This document shows, one piece after another, positions 56,501 to 64,000 of a DNA stretch of 64,000 bases. The number at the start of each line of letters is the position of its first letter. Positions within the stretch are counted from its first letter, which is position 1. This DNA is from Lepisosteus oculatus (lineage: Eukaryota; Chordata; Actinopteri; Semionotiformes; Lepisosteidae). The notes under the pieces were generated by a model. The model made no database searches. It was given only the letters and a program-made list of their open reading frames with translations, and was not told the origin of the DNA. A program made the translations under genes and the position numbers. Where the stretch lies: positions 2,797,501-2,861,500 of the forward strand of contig NC_090711.1 in assembly GCF_040954835.1 (NCBI RefSeq), read 5' to 3'.

Positions 56501-59016
56501 TGCTGCTCTAAGACAACACTAGACAACACGCAGACACACCTCACCTCCTGCACATGGACTGGAGACACCGGATTTACTTTGACAGCACAAGTCAATCAAG
56601 AAAATTATCATTTTTTTCTGCAATTTAGAAAATACTATTAAAAGCAAACTATTTTACACCTACTGTAGGTGCATGTGTTGACAATCAGGCTTTTAATTAA
56701 CTTAACCATCTGGAGAGAGAGAGTGTGGAAAATAAACATCGCCATCACGACCAGCCAGGTGAAAACAAAAACCGAGGCTCTCCTTTGACAGTGGTTAGTT
56801 GTAGAGAAAACAGCACACAAATTAAAACTGTTAATCACACCTGAAGAGACCGGCTAGGATCATACTTCAAAAAAGAAGTGTGTTCCATGCTGAAAGGAAC
56901 AGAAAAGAGCCATGTTTTCCTGCTGTTAATTAAGAAGTATCTTTAAACCCTGCAGGAACCCCGTCATCCAAGAACCAGTGTTACCTATTACTGTCCGAGA
57001 ACATCTAGACTAAGACTCCTGCTCCTAGAGACTCACTGCCCTGAAGATTTATTTCTAGAGAACTCAGAACGTCAGAAAGACCTCAAATGAGACGAGTCCA
57101 ACCCGCACATCGTGGTCTTCAGGGTTCTGTCTCTCTAGAGCCCCGAGTTCATCTGGAGCAAACCCCTCAATGTCACCACAGCTGAAACCTCTAGCAATGA
57201 AGAGCGACTGAATCAAATGATCGATACATCAACTGGGGCACTGAGAGTACTAGAACTCCCTGTTGCTTCACAATCCCCGGGAGGACCAGGAGCGAGGGGC
57301 TCTTCCACACGGAAGAGAGATCCTCAAGCCGCAGGGGAGAGAGCGCGGCCCCTGGGTCTTACCTATGCCAGCAGCCATATCACCCTGCAACTCACAACTG
57401 GCAGCCCACTGAAGCTCAGCAGGTGTGAGCCTGGTCAGTACCTGGATGGGAGACCTCCTGGGAAAAAATAAGGTTCCTGCTGGAAGAGGTGTTAGTGGGG
57501 CCAGCAGGGGGCGCTCACCCTGCGGTCCATGTGGGTCCTAATGCCCCAGTATGCCCCGGCATCCTGGCCAAATTTCCCCATCGGCTGTTATGAATCATGG
57601 CCTCCTAACAATCCCCCTCTGTGAATTGGCTTCATCACTCTGCTCTCCTCCCCACTGATAGCTGATGTGTGGTGAGCGTTCTGGCGCACTATGGCTGCCG
57701 TCGCATCATCCAGGTTGATGCTGCACATTGGTGGTGGTGGAGGGGAGTCCCCATTACCTGTAAAGCGCTTTGAGTGGAGTGTCCAGAAAAAGCGCTATAT
57801 AAGTGTAAGCAATTATTATTATTATTATTATTATTACCTGCCGTTGATGACTGGGAGGATGTGCGAGCAGTGGTAGCCGGAGGAGATCACGATGCCGGTG
57901 TGCGGGGCAGAGAGGCTGCGCTGGACGTTGTTGTAGTAGAAGCTGTAGAGGCTGTCCACCCCGTACGACACCCGCGGGACGCCGTAGCACTCGAACAGCA
58001 GCTCGGACATCATCTGCCGACAGTGAAGGGGGTTGCAAGGCGCCTCGGTCAGCACGACGGGGTGCTCCACACAACCCTGCCGGGACAGCGACAAACACCC
58101 GGTACACTCTCGCACAGATCCTTATTTCGGCCTGGTCGTCTCAGAACGGTTTGCAGGGGAAAGGAGGGTTCTGGGGGGGACCAGGCACCTTGCAAGCCAA
58201 CATTATTAAACCACATGACTGAAAAACACAACTGCACTGCAGCTGCACCAAAAAAAAACACAAAACACAAAACGTGGATGAAAAGGGCTCTGTCTAATAT
58301 TTGACGTGAAAAATTGTTTTGCAAGCATCGTTTTAGTATTCTGAGCTTTCCGTTTGGAAATGTAATAAGTCGCAAGACGTGTCAGCTACAGTTATAAGAT
58401 TGAGGATGCTGTTACTGTGCAACGCCGTGCCCAGCAAACCGAGATACAGTGCGACCCATATGTGCTCCCGAGCCAACACAGTCGGACCGTCATGTCCTAA
58501 TAAGGAATATGAAAACTAATACTAGGGCCAAGTGGAAGACAGAAGGCAGTCGTTTGTTTCTGTGTGGTTTAATCAACAAAGCATACACTTATGACACTTT
58601 ATTAATTAATTATGAAGAAGACAAACGAGCGGACTCACTTCGGTGGCGATTCCCAGGTGCATGAAGATGTAGTCGAACATGAGCTCCTGGATTTCAAAGT
58701 TGACCACGACGTTGCGGTCGAACTGGCTCTTCAGCAGCCACCGCAGCGGCTCCAGGTTCGGGATGTCGTTGCCGATCTGGGTCTCGCTGCGGGCCGCCCC
58801 GCGGCTGCGCGCCGCCACGGACTTGAACTGGAGCCGAGGAGCGGAAAACTCGTCCCCGGCGCCGGCCCAGCCGGCCCGCGTCTGGAAAGAGCCGTTGTCT
58901 ATGACGATCGGAACCGGCGACGGCTGCAGGCATTCGGGGCTGACTTCTAGAACCGGGTCTGGCACCGCCCGGTAATCTTGAAAGGAGAAGATTTTAGCCG
59001 CTGCGGGCGCCGCCAT
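50245..59016 (-). CDS. actr5: ACTR5 (Arp5), INO80 complex subunit
   Basis: Nine exons join at 59016-58639, 58076-57838, 56322-56153, 55792-55575, 55340-55176, 52908-52801, 52250-52111, 51283-51151 and 50586-50245, giving 630 residues (human 607). Arp5 is a nuclear actin-related protein that binds the INO80 ATPase module with INO80C/Ies6 and supports nucleosome sliding. Visible are the actin-fold phosphate loops IDNGSF (39-44) and SSGYHC (191-196), the nucleotide-binding TGGN (489-492), and a long charged helical insert specific to Arp5 (about 290-335). An acidic linker (391-426) and the conserved [17 protein letters not shown] block follow. The C-terminal tail is an unusual Ala/Pro-rich extension. 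All intron phases agree, and no frameshift or stop is present. PPP1R16B follows in the same orientation. Confidence 0.96.
50587..50924. other. ACTR5 intron 8, rest
   Basis: Ordinary sequence between exon 9 and the dispersed repeat. Nothing further is recognised. Confidence 0.5.
50925..51065 (+). repeat. Dispersed fish repeat, 5' part, in ACTR5 intron 8
   Basis: Reads 'tgccctgcgatggactggcc', 'tcccgtccggggtgtaccct', 'cccgggataggctcccg' and 'agaaaacggatggatg', the well-known fish interspersed repeat phrase set, here ending in the classic 'ggatgg' tail. Confidence 0.8.
51151..51283 (-). CDS. actr5: ACTR5 exon 8 (residues 473-517)
   Basis: Reads [40 protein letters not shown] and [12 protein letters not shown] is the actin-fold nucleotide-binding loop and is intact. 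Acceptor GGGTGCAG, donor GTACGG. Confidence 0.95.
51284..52110. other. ACTR5 intron 7
   Basis: An 827-bp intron with an AT-rich stretch (51365-51470) of reiterated TTTAAAT and TTTATAT units and a poly-G run beside exon 7. A 366-codon open frame runs through the intron but lacks any domain and is judged fortuitous. Confidence 0.55.
52111..52250 (-). CDS. actr5: ACTR5 exon 7 (residues 427-473)
   Basis: Reads [40 protein letters not shown] and LQYILD, a highly conserved block of the C-terminal actin lobe. Acceptor CCCGCCAG, donor GTGGGC. Confidence 0.96.
52251..52800. repeat. ACTR5 intron 6 with a dispersed repeat
   Basis: About 52290-52560 (plus strand) holds 'gcaggccgttcggtccgtct', 'ggcttcaacaacatggctgt' and 'ccctttgtgtaaagaagcgc', the same family as 30305-30660. 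AT-rich sequence with TATA runs follows (52640-52710). Confidence 0.6.
52801..52908 (-). CDS. actr5: ACTR5 exon 6 (residues 391-426)
   Basis: Reads [20 protein letters not shown] and [16 protein letters not shown], an acidic linker in the place of human LEQLEPSLEDVESMNDF. Low conservation, but phase 0 on both sides and good splice sites (TCCTGCAG; GTAATG). Confidence 0.85.
52909..54043. other. ACTR5 intron 5, part without the minisatellite
   Basis: Ordinary intron sequence, AT-rich near 53580-53640 and 53930. No repeat family or exon is recognised. Confidence 0.5.
54044..55165. repeat. 33-bp minisatellite, 34 units, in ACTR5 intron 5
   Basis: Units of 33 bp with the core 'ctgcc(a/g)tgcgcagctgga' and two alternating endings ('ttgtattttactgc' and 'gcatgtgtcactgc'), giving a 66-bp higher order in the middle. 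From 54044, 34 contiguous units without an indel end at 55165. Each unit carries a CAGCTG E-box, with a few single-base losses (two 'cagat' or 'cagctag' variants). Because 33 is divisible by three, frames stay open over more than 1 kb on both strands; these are not genes. A degenerate half-unit lies just left (54018-54043). Confidence 0.95.
55176..55340 (-). CDS. actr5: ACTR5 exon 5 (residues 336-390)
   Basis: Reads [40 protein letters not shown] and [15 protein letters not shown], close to human. Donor GTGAGG. The 33-bp minisatellite begins 10 nt into the intron. Confidence 0.96.
55575..55792 (-). CDS. actr5: ACTR5 exon 4 (residues 263-335)
   Basis: Reads [60 protein letters not shown] and [13 protein letters not shown], a long charged helix typical of the Arp5-specific insert. 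Acceptor CCCCTGTAG, donor GTACGG. Confidence 0.96.
55793..56152. other. ACTR5 intron 3
   Basis: A 360-bp intron of ordinary composition. Nothing further is recognised. Confidence 0.6.
56153..56322 (-). CDS. actr5: ACTR5 exon 3 (residues 206-263)
   Basis: Reads [40 protein letters not shown] and [16 protein letters not shown], almost identical to human [20 protein letters not shown] and what follows. Acceptor TCTCGCAG, donor GTCAGA. Confidence 0.96.
56323..57358. other. Rest of ACTR5 intron 2
   Basis: About 1 kb of intron sequence left of the SINE, AT-rich near 56570-56850. No repeat family or exon is recognised. Confidence 0.55.
57365..57836 (+). mobile_element. 5S-rRNA-derived SINE at the ACTR5 exon 2 donor
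   Basis: The head (57367-57472) aligns with 5S rRNA: 'gccatatcaccctg', 'gaagctcagcaggtgtgagc' (box A region), 'ctggtcagtacctggatggg' and 'agacctcctggga' (box C region). A unique body follows, then the fish-type tail 'cctgtaaagcgctttgag', 'gagtgtccagaaaaagcgct' and 'atataagtgtaagc', ending in (ATT)n at 57812-57836. This is the layout of SINE3-type elements. It is antisense to ACTR5 in intron 2. TTACCT occurs at both ends (57359-57364 and 57834-57839) and is read as a target-site duplication. Confidence 0.88.
57838..58076 (-). CDS. actr5: ACTR5 exon 2 (residues 127-206)
   Basis: Reads [50 protein letters not shown] and ...[19 protein letters not shown], including the second phosphate loop. Acceptor CCCGGCAG. 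The donor is CAG/GTAATA, formed where the (ATT)n tail of a SINE abuts the exon; position +5 is T instead of G. Confidence 0.95.
58077..58638. other. ACTR5 intron 1
   Basis: A 562-bp intron, AT-rich toward exon 1, with a short poly-A. No repeat family is recognised. Confidence 0.6.
58639..59016 (-). CDS. actr5: ACTR5 exon 1 (residues 1-126)
   Basis: Starts [20 protein letters not shown] and contains the first actin phosphate loop ([16 protein letters not shown]) and the [15 protein letters not shown] block, both near-identical to vertebrate ACTR5. Ends HLGIATE at a GTGAGT donor. The start codon lies inside a YY1-type element at 59009-59019. Confidence 0.96.
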
Positions 59017-59019
59017 CTT
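59009..59019 (-). promoter_or_regulatory. actr5: YY1-type element over the ACTR5 start codon
   Basis: The gene strand reads AAGATGGCGGC, a perfect match to the YY1 consensus, with its ATG being the ACTR5 start codon. Such downstream initiator-type sites are typical of TATA-less CpG promoters with a very short leader. YY1 itself is a known partner of the INO80 complex. Confidence 0.7.
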
Positions 59020-61894
59020 GGACGTGTGACTTCAAAATACGTCCGGGTGGCGCACGGCGACTGCAACGATCCGAATTCCTTGTGTCGGTGTTATGAGTTT
59101 AATCGAGTTTTTAAACTCTGAAACTCCATCAGTTCGCCTCTCTTCACGATATTGCATTTTACAGGAGTAACGAGTATTGTTTTAAAAACGTAAATACGGT
59201 AGTACCTTTTAAACATCTAGATTCATTCTTGTTAAAAGAGTGAATTGCGACGTTATAGAAAATGTAAGAGAACATTTAGATCATTTGAATTACTTTTACA
59301 AATTACACGTCCGTTTTGTTAAAAAATTATAAATATAAGGAATCATATAAGGATTTTGTTTGGTTTTAGGTTTTAGATAGCATGTGGCCTGGACTGTATT
59401 AATGGCTGGGCGTAGGTCAGGATTTGCATTAAAATTAGATTTCCAGTAAGATTGGAGATATGTTCTAACCGGTTTTACGTTTTCAATCATAAAAAGGAAA
59501 TGGCCAATAACTCACATTTTACAGATAAGCAGCTCTAGTAAAATAACGATATAAAATAATATATATATACAATAAATTGTAACTGAAACAAGTTGAAATG
59601 TGAACAAAGCAGCATTCAAATCTTTAAAAAAGGTCCTCAGAGGTGTCTGTTCTGAGGATCGGACCCATGAGGGCTGGGTTTCTGTTCCAACCTTATACTT
59701 ACAGTTAGGCAAACGCAGGACTTTTCTGATGGTCTTCAGGGACATTTACATCATCAATGCTAAAGCAACCTCTGAAACACCGTGGAATCCAATTAGATGT
59801 ATTTTAATTATGCAGTTAATTACATACTTAGACCGCCTGTAAGTTAAGACTCAGGTGGCGTCTTAACCAGCCTTTCAAGTGTGAAAGGTGAGTTGCGATG
59901 GGATGTTACCGTTAATGCACAAAGGAGTTTTCACACTGTGACGCTTCCCAGCACTGAAACAACTGGAAGGATTAAACCTAAGCCCTGAACCAGACGACAG
60001 TTCACCAACATTTAAACAATGCTTTTGCTAAAATACCTCCCCCCATATTTTTTTTTTCATTGCGGTAGCACGCTGATTTAAAACCTTTATTACAGTGGAA
60101 ACGATCGACCAGCATCCCGGCACCCTCAGTCGAAGAGGGTGAATCCCAGGGATTTTTGTCCTGGAGCCCACGGAAAAGATCGCTTCCGCTCGGATTCGCC
60201 CGGCACGGACAGCTTGTCACGCTCCTGTCGGGCACAACAGGAGTCTGTGACCTGCAGTTTGTGCTTCGACTCTGGTGTGCCTCTCAAGGATTTCTGATGC
60301 CATTTCCAATTATATAAAAAGCCCCCCTTCCTGTTTACAGTTGTACATCTGTTTAGCCTTGCTGGTCAAGGCTGCTTAGATATTTCCTCTGCAAGTTTGT
60401 GTGAGGGCATGCCTGCCTGCCTCTCATCCCACTACATGATACACTGAGGTCAGGCTTAATCCCAGGGCTGGATGTTGCTTATGAATCAGTGGCACAACAG
60501 CAGCCTTAAAATAACTACTAACACTGGCATACTCTACCGCTTCAATAACAGTCATTGTGTCTCTTGCATAAGGAGGTGTAATGGCAGCCCCTGTTCGTTC
60601 CGTTCACTGTTAAAGGCGCAGACCACACACAGCCAGAGGTGCAAGAAGCTCTGCTGTTCCTCTGCGCTCGCAGAAGGATTCGTGCAGACGCTGGTGCAGG
60701 CTGGTGTGTAGGTGTTGGCCTGTCCTGGCCTGTTCTCTGGGCAGTCCTACATGCTGTACGCGAGGCGTGATTCACTCTGGCAGGGTGGGAGAGAGGGGAG
60801 GAAATATAAACTTACGGTCCCCATTTTCTTCCCATTTCAGGGCGAAAATAAATTTCTTTGCACAAAATATATTTCTTGATGTTTCGCAGTATTACTGTAC
60901 TTTACGTCCCTGCAGAGAACACTTAACAGGTTTCTATTTAAGAAAAAAAACATCGCGCAATTGCGTGCATAAATAGATGCAAACACTGAGATACGGACAT
61001 GTTTTATTTCTAATCATCAAATGGACTTTCTTCCGATATTTCCTGTCTTACTGAGCACCAGAATGTGAGACTGGTGCAGGAAGAGGTGGGTTTTTTGACC
61101 TTTTCATTCTAAAGGTTTTGGTTTCATTCGGTTTTTTCTTGTTTAAACGGTGCTATTTTTGTCATATTTGTACATGAGGGTTTAACGAGTTTGAAAACAC
61201 GATCTAGTGCAGTGCCCTTCCTTGCAATAAGCTCCTTCCATACAAAAGCTGAAGTTTTAAAATCTTGCCTCGAGACTTACATTTTCGCAGTGGCCTTCAA
61301 TACCTAACTTAATTATTTCTTTTAATTTCATGATGTGTATGTTTTATGTATTTGTCTTTCATGTACAATTTATGTGTAGTGGCTACAGTAGATCGTTCTC
61401 AGACCGAAAGGTGTTAATAAACAGAGTGATTGAAAAAGCGCTTCTCCAGAAGCCAACAGAGCTGCAGAGAGTGCAAGTAAGCAGTGCACAAACACACAAA
61501 CACACAAACACGTACAATCAGACACACATGTGCCATGCCGAAAGTGTGATGAGATTCACTCATGGCAGATGCACAGAGGGCTTGTCAGGTACAGTAAGTG
61601 CTTGCCAGAGCCTTAAGTACTTTCAAAAGAATCCAGCTTAACCGCACATGTCAGCATCCAAGCCAGGAGATGTTTCCAGCAGCTTTCTGCTGGGAATCCG
61701 CTTGTGTCTTCCCTCAGGAGAGAGAGAGGCGTCCCGGGACCCACACTGTTGCAGGTCAGGAATAACTCCGGAGCCCCTGAGTGTCTCCTGGAAACACGAA
61801 GAATCTGTAGAACCTAAGTGTACCTGGGTTCCATACTGGCCTGGCCTGATCACCTCATCAGTAATGGCTATGTGTGGAAGCAGGGGTGTTACCC
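59020..61894. other. Flank upstream of ACTR5
   Basis: Begins with a short GC-rich leader region, then mainly AT-rich sequence (59080-59620) with TA runs near 59555-59575. In human the next gene upstream is SLC32A1; no part of it is recognised here. No repeat family or RNA gene is visible. Confidence 0.45.
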
Positions 61895-62154
61895 CTGGTG
61901 TCCTGGTCAAATTTCACCCTGGCCTTCACCAATCATGGCCTCCTAACAATCCCCATCTACGAACTGGCTTCATGTTCTCCTCCCCACTGAGAGCTGGTGT
62001 GTGGGGAGCGTTCTGGTGCACTCTGGCTACTGTCACATGATCCAGGTGGGGCTGCACACGGGTGGTGGTGGAGGGGATCCCCATTACCTGTAAAGCGCTT
62101 TGAGTGGAGTGTCCAGAAAAGCACTATATAAGTGTAAGCAATTATTATTATTCC

Positions 62155-62200
<46 letters not shown>
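61895..62200 (+). mobile_element. 5'-truncated copy of the 5S-type SINE
   Basis: Shares the body and tail of the element at 57365-57836: 'atcatggcctcctaacaatc', 'ctcctccccactgagagctg', 'ccattacctgtaaagcgctt' and 'gagtggagtgtccagaaaag', ending in an (ATT)n tail (62141-62200) interrupted once by 'ccgt'. The 5S head is missing. Confidence 0.8.
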
Positions 62201-62202
<2 letters not shown>

Positions 62203-63219
62203 CCATATGCCCTGTGTGTGTCTTCCTGGGTGTTCTCCAGAGAATGGCCTTTTTTTGTGCCAAACTAAAACTCATTTTAAACCTTCGCTGGGCTGCACTG
62301 TGACTCCCTGTGTCCTCCACAGAGCCAGGAGACAGCAGATGGAGAAAAACAGGAGCTGATGCAACAGGTGACAGGTGTGTAGCGCCCACAGGAACCTGTC
62401 TGATGTCAGTGTCACATAAGCCTGTCTGCAAACACAGCCGCACCCCCCCAGCACAGCTGGGCAGCTCTGCTCACCTGCAGGCCTCTCGTTAACACCTTCC
62501 CGAACGGCTCTTAACGGACAGCCGCATACGTGCTGGGGTACGTGCTGGGCGATGCAACAGGCGGCGTGCAAATGCTTAGTGGGTTAACATGAGATTTAAT
62601 TTAAAGAAGAAGCATTTTTAAAAAAACAATTATAAATAACTTAAATAAACATGGGGAGAAGTGGAATCTGTTTTTTTTATTTCTTGCATCACGCGTGCAC
62701 GCAGCATCTTCAGGTGTATGCAGGATGTGCTTTCCCGTGTGAAATCATCTTCGGAGCGCAGAGTGACACGAGACGGAGACGAAGCTTGTCTCCCACTGAT
62801 GAGTTTTTTTTGCCCCTCGCAGGCCACTGGGGGAGAGCAGCCAGCAGCGAAGATCGCAGCACTGGGACGGAGGAAGAGGCTTTATTTTGTGACCGGACTC
62901 TCCATTCCTGCCGCGCCACACCCTCAAGAGGAAGCCCCCTCCTTCCTCCGCCCCGGCCACAGGGGGCAAAGGGCAAAGGGCAAAGGGGAGGGAGGGGGGG
63001 GGTGGCTCGCTCTCTGTATCCATGGCAACGGCAAGAAACAGCCACGCCACAGTTTAGGCCCCCCCACCCCGGGCACGGCTCCACGCTCACAATGGCAGGA
63101 AGTGGCGATGGGCTCCCTTCCCAGCAGGCTGAGAGATATGGACAGCCTGGGGGTGGGGGGGCTCAGGGGGGGGAGGATACCCAGGCAGAGAGAAAGAGAG
63201 AAAAATACACACACCTCAC
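62201..63219. other. Right flank, nothing recognised
   Basis: Ordinary to GC-rich sequence, with G-rich runs at 62966-63006 and 63141-63170. Open frames at 62650-63290 are low in complexity and lack domains. No exon or RNA gene is recognised. Confidence 0.45.
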
Positions 63220-63600
63220 GTCCTGCCAGGTCTCCCATCCCAGGCCTGAGCTCCCGTCCCAGGCCTGAGCTCCCGTCCCACGTCTGAGCTCCCGTCCCAG
63301 GTCTGAGAACCGTCCCAGGCCTGAGCTCCCGTCCCAGGTCTGAGCTCCCGTCCCAGGCCTGAGCTCCCGTCCCAGGTCTGAGCTCCCGTCCCAGGCCTGA
63401 GCTCCCGTCCCAGGTCTGAGCTCCCGTCCCAGGCCAGGTCTCCCGTCCCAGGCCTGAGCTCCTGTCCCACGTCTGAGCTCCCGTCCGAGGTCTGAGAATC
63501 CGTCCCACGTCTGAGCTCCTGTCCCACGTCTGAGCTCCTGTCCCACGTCTGAGAACCCGTCCCAGGCCAGGTCTCCCGTCCCAGGCCTGAGCTCCCAGGC
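63220..63600. repeat. 19-bp minisatellite, about 20 units
   Basis: The unit is 'gagctcccgtcccaggcct' with common variants (aggtct, acgtct, gagaacc), partly arranged as a 38-bp alternation of 'aggcct' and 'aggtct'. Two units are shortened ('aggccaggtctcccgtccc'). The minus strand keeps a 19-residue repeating frame that is a by-product. Confidence 0.9.
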
Positions 63601-64000
63601 AGGGAATGGCTTCAAGAGGCTCTGTTCCTCTGCTCGAACGCGCCTCCTCGCCCTGCTCCCACAGCGCGTCTCCTGCGCTCCTGCCCGTGGGCTCGGCGGG
63701 AGCTGGCGGCGGGGGCCAGGGGTATCGGGAGCGAGCCCTCTGACAGACCGGCCGGGTGGAAAAGCCACTGACCCGGGCCGGCGCCTGAAACGATCCCTGC
63801 CCAGGGTCATGCCTGGTGTGTCTTTGTTGATATTCTAAAAGGTGATAATCATCGATTATTTCTTCCGGGTCACTGGTTTGGCGTTAGCTCTTTGACCCAG
63901 AGGTGCTCTCTCCTCTGCCTGTCCACTGAGGGTGTACTCTAATCGCGTCTCTGTCGGTCTTTGTCTGAGCGGAACCGGGTCGGTCCCGTTTATGGGCGGC
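63601..64000. other. Right edge, nothing recognised
   Basis: GC-rich to about 63800, then ordinary. No recognisable exon, repeat or RNA gene. Confidence 0.45.

Noticed and set aside
57367..57472. A 5S rRNA gene
   Set aside because: The 5S similarity is diverged and continues into a SINE body, a common tail and an (ATT)n end instead of a T-run terminator.
63216..63810. Minus-strand repetitive proteins of 103-215 codons
   Set aside because: They are translations of the 19-bp minisatellite.

Overview
The window is vertebrate nuclear DNA, most likely from a ray-finned fish. Two multi-exon genes with consensus GT-AG introns lie on the minus strand. The rest is dispersed repeats of fish type: tRNA- and 5S-rRNA-derived SINEs with (ATT)n tails, LINE 3' ends, and a 'thousand-copy' repeat ending in a gene-poor tail. 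I cannot name the species.

The two genes are ACTR5 (50.2-59.0 kb; nuclear actin-related protein 5 of the INO80 chromatin remodeller; nine coding exons, 630 residues as I assemble it) and PPP1R16B/TIMAP (10.6-33.6 kb; membrane-anchored ankyrin-repeat targeting subunit of protein phosphatase 1; ten coding exons, 543 residues). A candidate CpG promoter and 5'UTR exon for PPP1R16B sits near 44.1-44.5 kb. From memory, the human order is also ACTR5 then PPP1R16B, head to tail, so this is conserved vertebrate synteny.

Layout: 1-9.9 kb is the flank downstream of PPP1R16B. It has several CpG-rich, promoter-like stretches with no protein I recognise, plus two repeats. 9.9-33.7 kb holds the PPP1R16B coding exons, with an 11.9 kb first coding intron. 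33.7-44.1 kb is the presumed 5'UTR intron, mostly repeat debris. 44.5-49 kb is intergenic. 49-59 kb is ACTR5. 59-64 kb is the upstream flank, with a second 5S-type SINE tail and a 19-bp minisatellite.

The most notable signal is how repeats press on splice sites. A 5S-rRNA-derived SINE sits exactly in the 5' splice site of ACTR5 exon 2. It is flanked by a 6-bp duplication (TTACCT) that contains the donor, so the present donor is built from the SINE's ATT tail and the apparent original donor (GTAAGA) now lies about 475 bp downstream. A 34-unit, 33-bp minisatellite starts 10 nt after the ACTR5 exon 5 donor and keeps false frames open on both strands. In PPP1R16B, (CT)n microsatellites serve as the polypyrimidine tracts of exons 4 and 6. 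I found no CRISPR, prokaryotic operon or novel gene system.
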